This document shows, piece by piece, positions 47,137 through 58,469 of a stretch of DNA of 64,000 nt. Source of the DNA: Kuschelorhynchus macadamiae (Eukaryota > Arthropoda > Insecta > Coleoptera > Curculionidae); contig JAUTXW010000938.1 of the NCBI GenBank assembly GCA_030620095.1, positions 248,001 to 312,000 of the forward strand, in the 5' to 3' direction. The translations under genes were made by a program, and so were the position numbers. The notes below the pieces were generated by a model. That model did no database searches. It saw only the letters and a list, made by a program, of their open reading frames with translations, and was not told the origin of the DNA. Every line of letters begins with the position of its first letter. The first letter of the stretch is position 1.

Positions 47137-48561
47137 TCCTAAATAACTATGTATTCACACTCAATATTCATAATGAGGTAAGTTCCGGGTAAAGGAAATT
47201 TACCGATTTTTTAAAAATATAACTAGCTTATGAGATAACAAAAAATCGCTTTTAAAAAATTATTTTATACCCCTAGTATCAACCTATGTAATCGAAAAAA
47301 AAATCGGTTTTTGCGTCTTATGATATAAACCCTTTACATCTTGACAATTCTTAAAAATTGTCAAAGATTTACGCATTACACATTTTGGAGCAACTGAATG
47401 GGAGGAACAAATTCGTTTAACTGTTGACATTCGCGCGATTTCTTACATCCACGCATACACATACATCCATTTGTAGACAAAATTTTTCTTCTAAAAATAT
47501 TTTCCGTATTATAGAGACACAAAAAGGTGAAAATACATTTTGTATTTTTCGAATATTTTTGTGATTAACAATACTACTACCCGTTATGGACTGTTATATG
47601 AGAAAGTAAAAATATGGAGAAATATGAGTAGAAATTATCGTCTACTATATGGCGTTACATTAAAATTTTAGAAGAAATTGACGTTTGAAGGTCAATTTTT
47701 GTGGCATTTCCGGTTAAATCGGAAGCATGCCGTTATGGTTTTAGAAGAAACCATACGTCATATAAGCCCAAAATACCATCTAAAAATTTTTCAATCGTTT
47801 TAGACTGAAACGGAACTCAAATTTAGCTCTGAATTCAAATTTAGGAAAATATTAACTTCACTGAATTCAAATTTAGGAAAATATTAAATATAAGAGTGAT
47901 CTATTTAAAGAGGGTTAAGTAAAAGGTCCGATAACATAGAAAGGATCCTTTCAGAGCTCCGTCCTTTTAATATCCGAGATATTTGGAATAGGCGAATATT
48001 TTTTCTAGTAACTGACTGAAAATAACAATAATCCTAATAATAATAATAAGGATTTTTGTATATACCAATGTTAAATTTATCTTCTCCAGACCACTCGAAG
48101 TGAATTAAGAAATTTGCGGGTAAATTTCAACTATGTACTTGTAACTATATTTGTAATTTTTAGCCTAAAATTGAAAATAATTGTCCTGTTTTCATTTATA
48201 AGTTCATTAAAAAAATATATAACAATTATTGCTTATCAAAGGTGCTCAGGAAAAACTAAGCCTAGATTTATTCTTTTATGCCTAAACTCTAAATGTTGTC
48301 AAATAGATACCTAATAATTCTTTAAATGATAGGTATATCAACGCGACGTGTTTAAAAAAATTAATTCTACCTGAGCAAAATCAAAATCATGTATGTAGAA
48401 AAATTAAAAATTTCAATAAAAACATACTCAGATACAATATTATTTTATACAACGACATTATAAAAAAGTTCTCAGTTGTAGGCATGGAAAGTTTGATACT
48501 TGCACAAAAAGCGTTTACATTCGGGTTTTATACTTTATTTTTTCAAACACCATTTTTTCAA
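47136..48561. other. Non-coding stretch with a dispersed 40-bp motif
   Basis: At 47175-47216 lies AAGTTCCGGGTAAAGGAAAT followed by TTACCGATTTTTT, also seen at 51977 and 17570. A tandem 30-bp repetition (TGAATTCAAATTTAGGAAAA) occurs at about 47830-47885. No gene is recognised. Confidence 0.45.
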
Positions 48562-49080
48562 TACTTCCTTAGAAAGAGGGAAGTATTGTAATTGCGAACA
48601 AATCAGCCTCCAAGATTTTCTCAGAACTTCACGTTCATGTTTTCTCAATTCTCCCTGTTGTATGTTTGTCTGTCGGTCTGTTCGCTGCATAACTGAACAG
48701 CTACTTATCCGATTGAATTCAAATGGATAGACTTCATGGTGATAAAATGGTAACATTTTGGCAAAAATCCAAAATGGCGGCCTTGTAGGATGTTAGAGAA
48801 ATTATTAAAAAACTTCTTATCCAATTTATCTCAGATTTTGCACAAACATCAAGTATATAACAGCAACAAAATTCTGGCACCCATCCTAGAGGGCAAACAA
48901 AATCGGGGCCTAATAAAATGTTTCAAAATGAGTCTAAAATAACTAAATATTCGATTGATTTTAAATTTTGGGCAAGAACTAGGTGTGATATAGAGATGAT
49001 CTGGTTAAAATTTGATACAAATTCAACTTGGTGGCAGCCTAACAAATTTGTTCAAAAATTAGTATAAAAAATCGGAAAAT
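48562..49080 (+). repeat. R1 repeat array, locus 8, plus sense
   Basis: It begins with the head TACTTCCTTAGAAAGAGGGA then AGTATTGTAATTG, a spacer with GTCTGTCGGTCTG (about 48667), then about three monomers with a box near 48773 (AAAATGGCGGCC). It faces the minus-sense copy at 49170. Confidence 0.82.
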
Positions 49081-49169
49081 TTTCTTTACCTTCCGTCATT
49101 ATGAATCTTTCTTTTTATTAGAAAGAGTGAAGTGTGATCCAGTTTAGTTCAGTACATACACATAACACA

Positions 49170-49765
49170 CGCCGCCATTTTGTGATGTCATTCTGAATTC
49201 GTACCAGTTTATCCCTATATCACATTTAATTTTTCTGCAAAATTTAAAGTCAATTGAATAAGATTTTTTTTATATTATTTTTTTTTATTTTATTTGTACA
49301 AAATTTGAAATTAACCTAATAAGTAGTGTTTTCGGGCTGATTTTATAAATAATTTAAAAGGCCACCATTTTGTTTTGCCATTTTATATTCATACCAAAAT
49401 AATACCAGTTTATTCCCATATAACACTTGATTTGTTTGCAAAAATTGAGGTAAATTGGATAATTTTTTTTCAGTAATAATTTTTTTAACATTTCACTAGG
49501 TGGATTCCTACATAATATTTAATTTTTGTGCAAAATTTAAGATAAACTGGATAAATAGTTTTCAAGTAATAATTTTTTTTAACATTTCACTAGGTCGCCA
49601 TTTTGTTTTTGCCAGTCAATTGGGTAAGTAGTTTTTTAGCTATGTCGCGAACAGACAGACCGTCATAATTGAGAAAACATGTTTTTTTGGCATCTAGGAA
49701 CTCTAGAACGTAAAGATCTGAAAAAATCTCGGAGGGTGATTTTTTTACAATTACAATACATTTTT
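49170..49765 (-). repeat. R1 repeat array, locus 9, minus sense
   Basis: GCCGCCATTTTGTGATGTCA (about 49171) opens a minus-sense array: monomers near 49200, 49370 and 49510, spacer ACAGACAGACCGTCATAATT (about 49652), then AATCTCGGAGGGTGATTTTT and a decayed head at about 49745-49775. Together with 48562-49080 it forms an inverted pair. Confidence 0.82.
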
Positions 49766-49789
49766 ACGAGGTAAGTAAAAACTAGTTAT

Positions 49790-49925
49790 TTAGTGATTTT
49801 TATTTTTTTCCCATAAATCAGGTTTGACATAGGTAGATACTAGTAAAATATTAGTACGAATCCAATATGGTAGAACAAAATGACAGCCTATTAAAAATGT
49901 TCGAAAAACAGTAAAAAAATCGATA
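49790..49925 (+). repeat. R1 fragment, plus sense
   Basis: A single decayed monomer with TAGTAAAATATTAGTACGAA and AATATGGTAGAACAAAATG (about 49865). Confidence 0.65.
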
Positions 49926-50792
49926 AATTTGCTTTAAGGATGAGCCTATTTAGTTCCGTATAAAGTAATTTAGTAACACATACAAATCGTGCTTTTTTTA
50001 AAAAACATACCATATATTAAACTGTGTTCTAAATATTCAGCTATGAAAACTGACAATTTCGGATATTGAGAGGCTGTAAAACCTTTCTACTCAAAAAAAA
50101 ACTTTTATATTTTACAGTTTCTCAAAGTTCGAATATTTAGAAAACAAATGAAGATAGGCATAATGTATGTTATATCAAGTTGGCCAAGAATATTACATAT
50201 AATTTAAAAATGTAATAAAATACGTGATGTGTCGTTTAAATAAATGATTTATTGGTTAATTTTGTCTTTTTTTTAATTTCATGGTCAGTTGTTTTTAAAT
50301 AAAATTGCAAACATTACAAGAAAACCCCACAAAATTCGAATTTAAAGTAGTTCGTATCCCTACGAATCTACGATTAATGAAGATGCAAGGTCTGTTAAAA
50401 GATCTATAATAAGTATCGGTATTTTATTGCATGATTCACTTAAAATTTCAGCAGACATGCACATTAACTTACTTTGTGCTGGAAAATCATATTGTTCTAG
50501 TAGTAAAACTTGGAATTCTACCTAAACCAAATAGTCGTAAAAACTACCCTTACCTAATTCAATAACTGTTAACTATAAATCCGTAAGTACAAAAAGTATT
50601 TGCAATAATACTAATTTGATTTGGTTGATTTCCTACTACGCATTTGATTAGGTGGATTAATCTTCGCCGCAAAAGCTGATGGTACAACATAATAATTAGT
50701 TAGATTAGAGTTAGATAATTTATTTGATAATATTAGATTTCGTTTTATTCACATAAATGGTTTGAGAAAATATGTCTAGTGTTAATATTGTA
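49926..50792. other. Non-coding stretch
   Basis: AT-rich; no gene, RNA or repeat structure is recognised. Confidence 0.4.
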
Positions 50793-51186
50793 AGGAATGG
50801 GCGATACTAGATTTTACCTATCGATAGGTGAGAACAACTAGGGATGAGCGTTTTATCGATATATCGAAAGTTATCGATAGATCAGTGAGATATCGAATAA
50901 CAATAGGTAAATAAAAAAACCAATCAGTGCCGACAAGAGGGCAATAATACCGATATGTATCCAATGATATCGATAGACAGCTGATAATAACGATATGTAG
51001 TCTAGAAGATCGGATTACATATTAGAGATGAGGAGGAGAGATGAGACGCTGTCGATAAGTAGCAAAGAACGATCGATAGGTAGGAATGCCTATTGATCAA
51101 TCGATAACTATATCGACAAATAAAATATATCGAGAAATGATAATATATCGCCTATCGATAGGTAAAATTAAATATCGCCCATTCCT
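50793..51186. mobile_element. MITE (hAT-like) packed with TATCGATA motifs
   Basis: The left end AGGAATGGGCGATA (50793-50806) continues into TTTTACCTATCGATAGG and matches the complement of the right end, CCTATCGATAGGTAAAATTA followed by AATATCGCCCATTCCT (to 51186). A second internal end-like string, TAGGGATGAGCGTTTTATCG, at about 50838 suggests a nested copy. The (C/T)AGGGATGGGCGATA-type terminus with ATCGAT runs is seen in hAT MITEs of many animals. No clear 8-bp target duplication was found. There is no ORF. Confidence 0.65.
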
Positions 51187-51415
51187 AATAACTAAACAAT
51201 CAATAAATTTTAGTTACTAAGAGATATTCCTACCTATCGATAGTCTTTGATTTTAGAAGACATTTCGAGGGGTAGTGACTTACAAGTAAGTCAGCGACCA
51301 AGAAAAGTCCTCGCTTTGCCTTCCGTCAACATTATTGCTTTAAATCGGCTAACAAAAAAACAAAAACAAGTCCTCACCTTCATAAGCACGAATTCACGTA
51401 ACCCATTTATCGATA
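50819..51415. promoter_or_regulatory. Cluster of seven TATCGATA palindromes (DRE-like)
   Basis: Exact TATCGATA at 50819, 50854, 50872, 50968, 51153, 51235 and 51408, plus several CGATA variants. TATCGATA is the insect DRE bound by DREF, and CGATA is the core for BEAF-32. Five copies lie inside the MITE and two in the flank. Whether any protein uses them here is unknown. Confidence 0.5.
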
Positions 51416-52209
51416 GTTACCGGATATATATCTGTGTCATTGGATGTCTATAGGTAGTTATAGGGTACCTTTCGATATACCAACGTTTTTTTATTCAGCT
51501 ATTGTTGTTAGCAGTGTTAATGTTGTCCAGCTTATGGGAGGGAAAATTAGAAAGCAATCCTACTTTTTTATTGTTGTTATACCCTCTGCAAGTGCTTCAA
51601 AATATTGCAAGATGGTTGCACAAAATTAGTTTGATGCCAATATCTGCTAAAATATTCCAAAACATGTTCATGGGTCCCCCATAGAACTGACATGTTCTTT
51701 TTAAGATCAGATAACTGGCTAGGAAAACATATATTTAGTTGAAAACTATCACATTTTTGTAAAGTTACGTGAGTTGTATTTTAGGAAATAATTTCGAAGT
51801 TCTAAGAAGAATTTTTTGTATAAGAAAGCATAGCAGGAAACTTAATTTAATTGATTGGAAATAATATCAATAATATTGTGGATTCAGGAGGAAATTATAC
51901 ATGTAAGTACTAAATGACTATATGGGAAACTAAACAGAATCATACTTTACTATTCCTAATAATAGGAAGAGTTAATGACGAGAGAAGTTCCGGCTAAAGA
52001 AAATTTGCCGATTTTTTTTGGAAGTAATAAATAGTGTCAACAATTCAATATTTTTGCAGATACTTTTTTATTATAACAAAGTCCTGTGAAAAATTTTTGT
52101 GAAATGATAGATAATGGGTGATCGAAAAATTTGCCATATCTTGGAAAACATTAACTGAAAGCCATTTCCTATAAAAATTGTGTGGGGTTCTTCTTTCATT
52201 CACTTAAAG
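51187..52209. other. Non-coding stretch with a dispersed 40-bp motif
   Basis: The motif GAAGTTCCGGCTAAAGAAAA then TTTGCCGATTTTTT lies at 51981-52018 (also at 47175 and 17570). Short frames at 51247-51684 have no recognisable domain. Confidence 0.4.
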
Positions 52210-52934
52210 TGGTTCCAAATATAACATGAATAAGAAGTCTAATGCTTAGAGGAAGAATAAAAATAGAGTTCATTATTTACATATTTAGCCACTGCCAAGA
52301 TTACCTCACAGTAGCCAGGAATACCAATTTATATTACGGTGAATATGTTTAAACATGTTTTTATTGCAAAATAGTAAAATACAAACTAAAATACCCAAAG
52401 TCTCAGAGCAGATTTCACCAGTAACAGTTTTAGTTAGCTATGGCAAGCCCGATCGACAACTCCACGTATTAGACCATCCCACTGTGGTATTAGACCATCC
52501 CACTTTCATTGACAAGGGATCCTTATAGTAAAAAAGTATAATAGTCTACAGTAAACATTGTCACGTGACCGGCGTGGTTTAAAAACCAATAGCGGGTCGT
52601 GGAACTACAATACATTTTAACATTAGAGAAATTAATTTGCTAAGAAATATTTTTTTTTAGCGTCACTACTTGAATGACATTGTTTTAATGTATTATTGTG
52701 TATTTGTTGAATGACTTTGTAAAAAAATCGTTTAAAATTTTCTTTTAATTAATGTTGCCTTATTCACTTATTTTGGGTCAAATGAAGCAGCGTATAATAG
52801 AACGTTTAAAGTTGTCAGGTAAAGGAATTTGGTATTAAAAGTAAAAATGTAGTCGTAAACATGTTCTAAACTGGTTAGAATTTAAGATTTAGTATATTGA
52901 AAATTAAAAAAAAATCTTTTATTTTTTAAATAGC

Positions 52935-53415
52935 TATTAACATGGAAAAACAATATGACAATTTGCTATTCTATTCCTCGCAAAAAAAAAGTATTCTAGT
53001 TACAAAAAAACATGTTTTCTCAGTTCCGTTGTATGTCTGTCCGCGACAAAGCTCAAGAACTGCTTGTCCTATTTAGGTCATATGATGATAACGTGGTAAC
53101 ATTTTGGTAAAAATCTAATCTGGCTGAACAAAATGGCGGTTTATTGATGTTAAAAAAAATTACTAAGAAACTGCTTTTACATTTCATCCAAATTTTACAG
53201 AAAAATTAGGTTTGACATGACCATCAACTGATAAGTTTTACTACAAAACCAAAATGGCGGCCTAATAAAATATTGTGTGTCGATGCAGAAAACTACTACA
53301 TGGATTTCAAAACTCAAATATTATATAGAGATGAACTGGTAAAAACGTTGAGACAAATTCAAAACGGGGGAACAAAACGATGGCCTAATTAAATGTTTTG
53401 AAAAAAGTACTTACG
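52935..53415 (+). repeat. R1 segment in duplication copy 1
   Basis: Spacer CCGTTGTATGTCTGTCCGCG (about 53026), then monomers with boxes at about 53132 (AACAAAATGGCGG) and 53250 (AAAATGGCGGCC). It is shortened relative to copy 2 by several small deletions. Confidence 0.8.
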
Positions 53416-53439
53416 GATTGATTGATTGATGGCATCCCC

Positions 53440-54120
53440 ATTTTAAATATTTATTACTAAAAATGTATGAATTGCTCACTTAATATCGATTTTTTATCAA
53501 ATCTGTATAAATATTTAAAATTCGCTCGCATTCTAGGCATTCCTACTCTCATTTTTTAAATATTTACTAAAAATGTATCATATATTCCCCCAGATTCCTA
53601 CTTTCTTTCAGCCAAATCTACACAAATCTTAAACGTCATGTTGGCATTACAATCTTGAATTTTTAAAATGTTGACTAAAATTTGACGTATTAGATACCCC
53701 TAAATGACGAATTTTAATCAAATCTGCAAAAATTTTAAACTTAGTATGCTATGGTGGTGCCGCCATTTTTAATTCTCAAATATTGACTAAAATTTCATAA
53801 CTTTTATTCTTAAATACTTCTAGATACTGATATTTCAGCCGAATCTGTACAAATGACAAAATTCGTTCGCTATATTGGCCCCATCATTTTGATTTTTGTT
53901 ATGCATTCTTAAATAATGTTAAAATTATCCGTCCCACCTGTTGACATTGTCATTTTGACACCGCTATTTTGAATTTTTAAATGCTGACACTTTTAAATTT
54001 TCCTAGGCCCTGATTTTCAGTTTTGGCTACACAAGTAACAAAATTCGTCGGCCGTATTGGGGCCGCCATTGTGAATTTCTAAACGTTGACTAAAAAAATT
54101 GGAGTTTTTGTATCTGAAAG
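53440..54120 (+). repeat. Tandem array of about 110-bp monomers with GCCGCCAT boxes, copy 1
   Basis: About six degenerate units follow the pattern CAAATCTG(C/T)A-AAA - (CGT)-TATG-T-TTGG - (GCCGCCATTTTT-AATT) - TTGACTAAAA. GCCGCCATTTTTAATT is at about 53760 and GCCGCCATTGTGAATTT at about 54062; other units read CCCATCATTTTG or CACCGCTATTTTG. This monomer differs from R1 but shares the GCCGCCAT core. Confidence 0.7.
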
Positions 54121-55264
54121 TGTATGCATGTCAAATTTGAAAATAATCGGTAGTGGAAGTGCTAAAAAATCCATTACAAGATTTGAACCAGAAATACAAA
54201 CATACAATCAGACGAATAGGAAGTCAATAAAATCGCGTTAAAAGCATTGATGATTTAGTTTAAAACTCTAACACCCGTACCCAAATATAACATAAATAAG
54301 AAGTCTAATGCTTAGAGGAAGAATAAAAATAGAGTTCATTATTTACATATTTAGCCACTGCCAAGATTACCTCACAGTAGCCAGGAATACCAATTTATAT
54401 TACGGTGAATATGTTTAAACATGCTTTTATTGCAAAATAGTAAAATACAAACTAAAATACCCAAAGTCTCAGAGCAGATTTCACCAGTAACAGTTTTAGT
54501 TAGCTATGGCAAGCCCGATCGACAACTCCACGTATTAGACCATCCCACTGTGGTATTAGACCATCCCACTTTCATTGACAAGGGATCCTTATAGTAAAAA
54601 AGTATAATAGTCTACAGTAAACATTGTCACGTGACCGGCGTGGTTTAAAAACCAAGAGCGGGTCGTGGAACTACAATACATTTTAACATTAGAGAAATTA
54701 ATTTGCTAAGAAATATTTTTTTAGCGTCACTACTGCATGTGTTTTAATGTATTATTGTGTATTTGTTGATATGACTCAAATTTTCTAATTATATGTTGCC
54801 TTACTTCAAGAAGCAGCGTTCTAAAGATGCGGTGACATTAGAAGAACATTAATTTTTTAAATATTTAATAAATAAGTTTTATTTACTTTATCTTGGACGT
54901 TGCGAAACTAGGAGCTTTAGTTGACCTAACTATGGTACAGCAATGTGACTTTGTAAAAAAATGGCCGTTTAAGTTTGGAATTTTCTTTTAATCGCTAAGA
55001 AAACCGCAAGATTTCCTTTTCCAGGACACATGTCTAATGCAAGATACCTTATTCACTTATTTTGGGTCAAATGATGTATTGACCAATCCGGTTCAGTATA
55101 ATAGAACGTTTAAAGTGTTGTCAGGTAAAGGAATTTAAATGGTAATTCTTTGGGTATTAAAAGTAAAAATGTAGTCGTAAACATGTTCTAAACTGGTTAG
55201 AATTTAAGATTTAGTATATTGAAAATTAAAAAAAAATCTTTTATTTTTTAAATTTTAGCTATTA

Positions 55265-55800
55265 ACATGGAAAAACAATATGACAATTGGCTATTCTATT
55301 CCTCGCAAAAAAAAAGTATTCTAGTTACAAAAAAACATGTTTTCTCAGTTCCGTCGGTTAGTCTGTATGTCTGTCCGCGACAAAGCTCAAGAACTGCTTG
55401 TCCTATTTACTTCAAGTTTTGTTTAAAAATTAAAGGTCATATGATGATAACGTGGTAACATTTTGGTAAAAATCTAATCTGGCTGAACAAAATGGCGGTT
55501 TATTGAAATGTTAAAAAAAATTACTAAGAAACTGCTTTTACATTTCATCCAAATTTTACAGAAAAATTAGGTTTGACATGACCATCAACTGATAAGTTTT
55601 ACTACAAAACCAAAATGGCGGCCTAATAAAATATTGTGTGTCGATGCAGAAAACTACTACATGGATTATGTTCAAATTTTGCTCAAAACTCAAATATTAT
55701 ATAGAGATGAACTGGTAAAAACGTTGAGACAAATTCAAAACGGGGGAACAAAACGATGGCCTAATTAAATGTTTAGAAATATCTGAAAAAAGTACTTATC
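55265..55800 (+). repeat. R1 segment in duplication copy 2
   Basis: Spacer CCGTCGGTTAGTCTGTATGT (about 55351), then TTCAAGTTTTGTTTAAAAAT, AAAGGTCATATGATGATAAC and boxes at about 55490 and 55614. It is the less damaged of the two duplicate copies. Confidence 0.8.
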
Positions 55801-55814
55801 GGATTGATTGATTG

Positions 55815-56490
55815 ATGGCATCCCCATTTTAAATATTTATTACTAAAAATGTATGAATTGCTCACTTAATATCGATTTTTTATCAAATCTGTATAAATAT
55901 TAAAATTCTCTCGCATTCTAGGCATTCCTACTCTCATTTTTTAAATATTTACTAAAAATGTATCATATATTCCCCCAGATTCCTACTTTCTTTCAGCCAA
56001 ATCTACACAAATCTTAAATCCCGCCGTCATGTTGGCATTACAATCTTGAATTTTTAAAATGTTGACTAAAATTCATGACGTGCAGTCTTAGATACCCCTA
56101 AATGACGAATTTTAATCAAATCTGCAAAAATTTTAAACTTAGTATGCTATGGTGGTGCCGCCATTTTTAATTCTCAAATATTGACTAAAATTTCATAACT
56201 TTTATTCTTAAATACTGCTAGATACTGATATTTCAGCCGAATCTGTACAAACGACAAAATTCGTTGGCTATATTGGCCCCATCATTTTGATTTTTGTTAT
56301 GCATTCTTAAATAATCTTAAAATTATCCGTCCCACCTGTTGACATTGTCATTTTGACACCGCTATTTTGAATTTTTAAATGCTGACACTTTTAAATTTTC
56401 CTAGGCCCTGATTTTCAGTTTTGGCTACACAAGTAACAAAATTCGTCGGCTGTATTGGGGCCGCCATTGTGAATTTCTAAACGTTGACTA
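55815..56490 (+). repeat. Tandem array of about 110-bp monomers with GCCGCCAT boxes, copy 2
   Basis: The same array as 53440-54120, with GCCGCCATTTTTAATT at about 56157 and GCCGCCATTGTGAATTT at about 56461. Some blocks absent from copy 1 are present (ATCCCGCCGTCATG at about 56018). Confidence 0.7.
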
Positions 56491-56679
56491 AAAAAATTGG
56501 AGTTTTTGTATCCGAAAGTGTATGCATGTCAAATTTGAAAATAATCGGTAGTGGAAGTGCTAAAAAATCCATTACAAGATTTGAACCAGAAATACAAACA
56601 TACAATCAGACGGATAGGAAGCCAATAAAATCGCGTTAAAAGCATTGATGATTTAGTTTAAAACTCTAACACCCGTATT

Positions 56680-57029
56680 CACTAAAGAGGTTTAACTTTA
56701 GACAAGGTCTAACTTGACAGTTACAGGTTTAAGATGACATTTTCAACAACTGAACAAATAATTTTTCTAAATGTCACAATTACAAAATGATAGTGACATA
56801 AGGCAAACATAACTAAAAACTAAAGTTTAATAATATAGAAATAATCAATTTTCTTTTAAACTTACCTAACTTAATGGTTTGATTTTAGATAGTGAAGCAG
56901 AGAACGATTATTTCTTTGAAGTTTGTAAAAATACCTATTTGCCTCATTAAGGAATAAGTGAGAATCCTTTTGTCAACGGTAATGAAGCATGGCTCATTTC
57001 TTCAATTTCGTACAACAAATATTTTAACA
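56680..57029. other. Non-coding spacer
   Basis: Sequence after the duplication endpoint; nothing recognised. Confidence 0.4.
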
Positions 57030-57262
57030 GGTCGTCATTTTGTTTGGCCATATTGAATTCATACCAATATTTTACCAGTTTTTTTTTATATCAGATGTAA
57101 TTTTTGTGGGAAATTAAATAAAATTAAAGTTAATCGAGTAAGTGGATTTTTTAGCTATACCGGAGCAGACCGACCGACCGATAGTAATGGAAAAACATGA
57201 CGATCTGTAAAAACCCGGAACGATAATTTTTTCACGATTAATGATACTTCCTTATGGGGGAT
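57030..57262 (-). repeat. R1 fragment, minus sense
   Basis: It reads GTCGTCATTTTGTTTGGCC, TTTTACCAGTTT, spacer CAGACCGACCGACCGATAG (about 57166), GATAATTTTTTCACGATTAA and a decayed head CTTCCTTATGGGGGA. Confidence 0.75.
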
Positions 57263-58469
57263 GTGAAAACTCACGCCGTCACTGGCATTCGTCAACAAAT
57301 GGCCACGGCTTGGGCATGCGCCATCCTAACTTCTTGTTTTATCGTAAACATTGGTCGATAGAATGTGAAAAATAGGGGAATCATGTTGGCGCATACTCCT
57401 AACGTGATTTATGAATGAGTTGTGATCTCTACTTTAATTCTTACTCTAAGGTCTAATGTCTTAAAAAATATATATTACAATATAATCGAAACATGGGTAT
57501 TGGGTACTATTTCGCTGTTATTTCTGCTCTTGCAAAAACTCTACTAGTTTTTACCAAAAAAGAAAAACAAATACATGTATAGAAAATGGCAGCAGTGGGT
57601 ATTCAGTTGGGAATGTGGTCAAAAAAAAAAAGAAAAATTTGAGATCTATTTACTGCGTAACTCTGAAACCAGTTTAAAAGAGATAATGAAAGGAATGTTG
57701 GGACAATGCTGCAATGACTATATTTTATGCATTTTTATTGACTACGATTGTCTGATAGCTAGGCGACATATTTTAGATTTCACCGACAGAAAAACGCTCA
57801 ATGAACAGTGGAGATATACAACCAGTAGTATTCAGATTTATAAATTAATATTTTTTATAAATCTGTTACAAATATATACACATTTAACACATGTAACATA
57901 GGAAATATAATTTTTTTCACACCAAAGATAATTTCTAATATTTAAATAGGAAATAGCTTTCACAATGTAATTTCTCTTAATATTTAGAATTTATTGGAAG
58001 ATTACACGTGAAGGTTAACAACTGGTGATAACTATAAGATCTAAGGCTTTTTTTAATAATAATAATTTTTATTAGAATTTCTAAAATGCTGAAAAATCAG
58101 TAATTATTATTTTAATTTAAATGATTTTTACAATTTTTTTTACTTTTTTTTTCAGCAGATAATTTTTCCCTAGAATTTAATTTTGTGTAAACGACTGTAC
58201 AAAGAGGCCTGTATTATTTATATTCAATTGTTTTATGTAGGGTACTTTATTATCCTGTTATTATCTCCACATAAAACATATATTAATATAACATACCAGG
58301 TGAAACTATAGTTGGTTATTACAAATAATTTCTTTTTCAGGTATAAGTACTGATAAAATGGAATAAAAAAGTTTTATATAATTTGTGAAGATTGTTTTTG
58401 TTAATAATTTTACCAACACGGTACACTAAGGTATACTAGTGACCCAAAAATAAAAAGTTAACGTATGTA
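57263..58469. other. Non-coding stretch with one unexplained 108-codon frame
   Basis: A plus-strand frame at 57575-57901 starts MYRKWQQWVFSWECGQKKKE and includes LGQCCNDYILCIFIDYDCL. It has no motif I know and no coding-like context, so I do not call it a gene. A GC-richer patch at about 57270-57345 is also unexplained. Confidence 0.35.

Larger units (their letters stand above)
52210..54280 (+). repeat. Direct duplication, copy 1 (about 2.07 kb)
   Basis: It runs from CCAAATATAACATGAATAAG (52213) to AACTCTAACACCCGTA (about 54280) and is followed head-to-tail by copy 2. Matched stretches look nearly identical (for example, the segment from AGTCTAATGCTTAGAGG through TATAATAGTCTACAGTAAAC), but copy 1 lacks many short blocks of about 5-40 bp and one block of about 260 bp present in copy 2. 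It contains an R1 segment and a tandem array with a shorter, different monomer. Confidence 0.9.
54281..56679 (+). repeat. Direct duplication, copy 2 (about 2.4 kb)
   Basis: It starts CCCAAATATAACATAAATAA at 54282 and ends AACTCTAACACCCGTA at about 56679. It carries extra sequence at about 54780-55070 that copy 1 lacks, and restores short blocks missing there (for example, CTTCAAGTTTTGTTTAAAAA at about 55411). It has an R1 segment and the same tandem array. Confidence 0.9.

Noticed and set aside
57575..57901. 108-codon plus-strand ORF
   Set aside because: Contains homopolymer-driven lysine runs and no motif I recognise; kept only as an unexplained frame.
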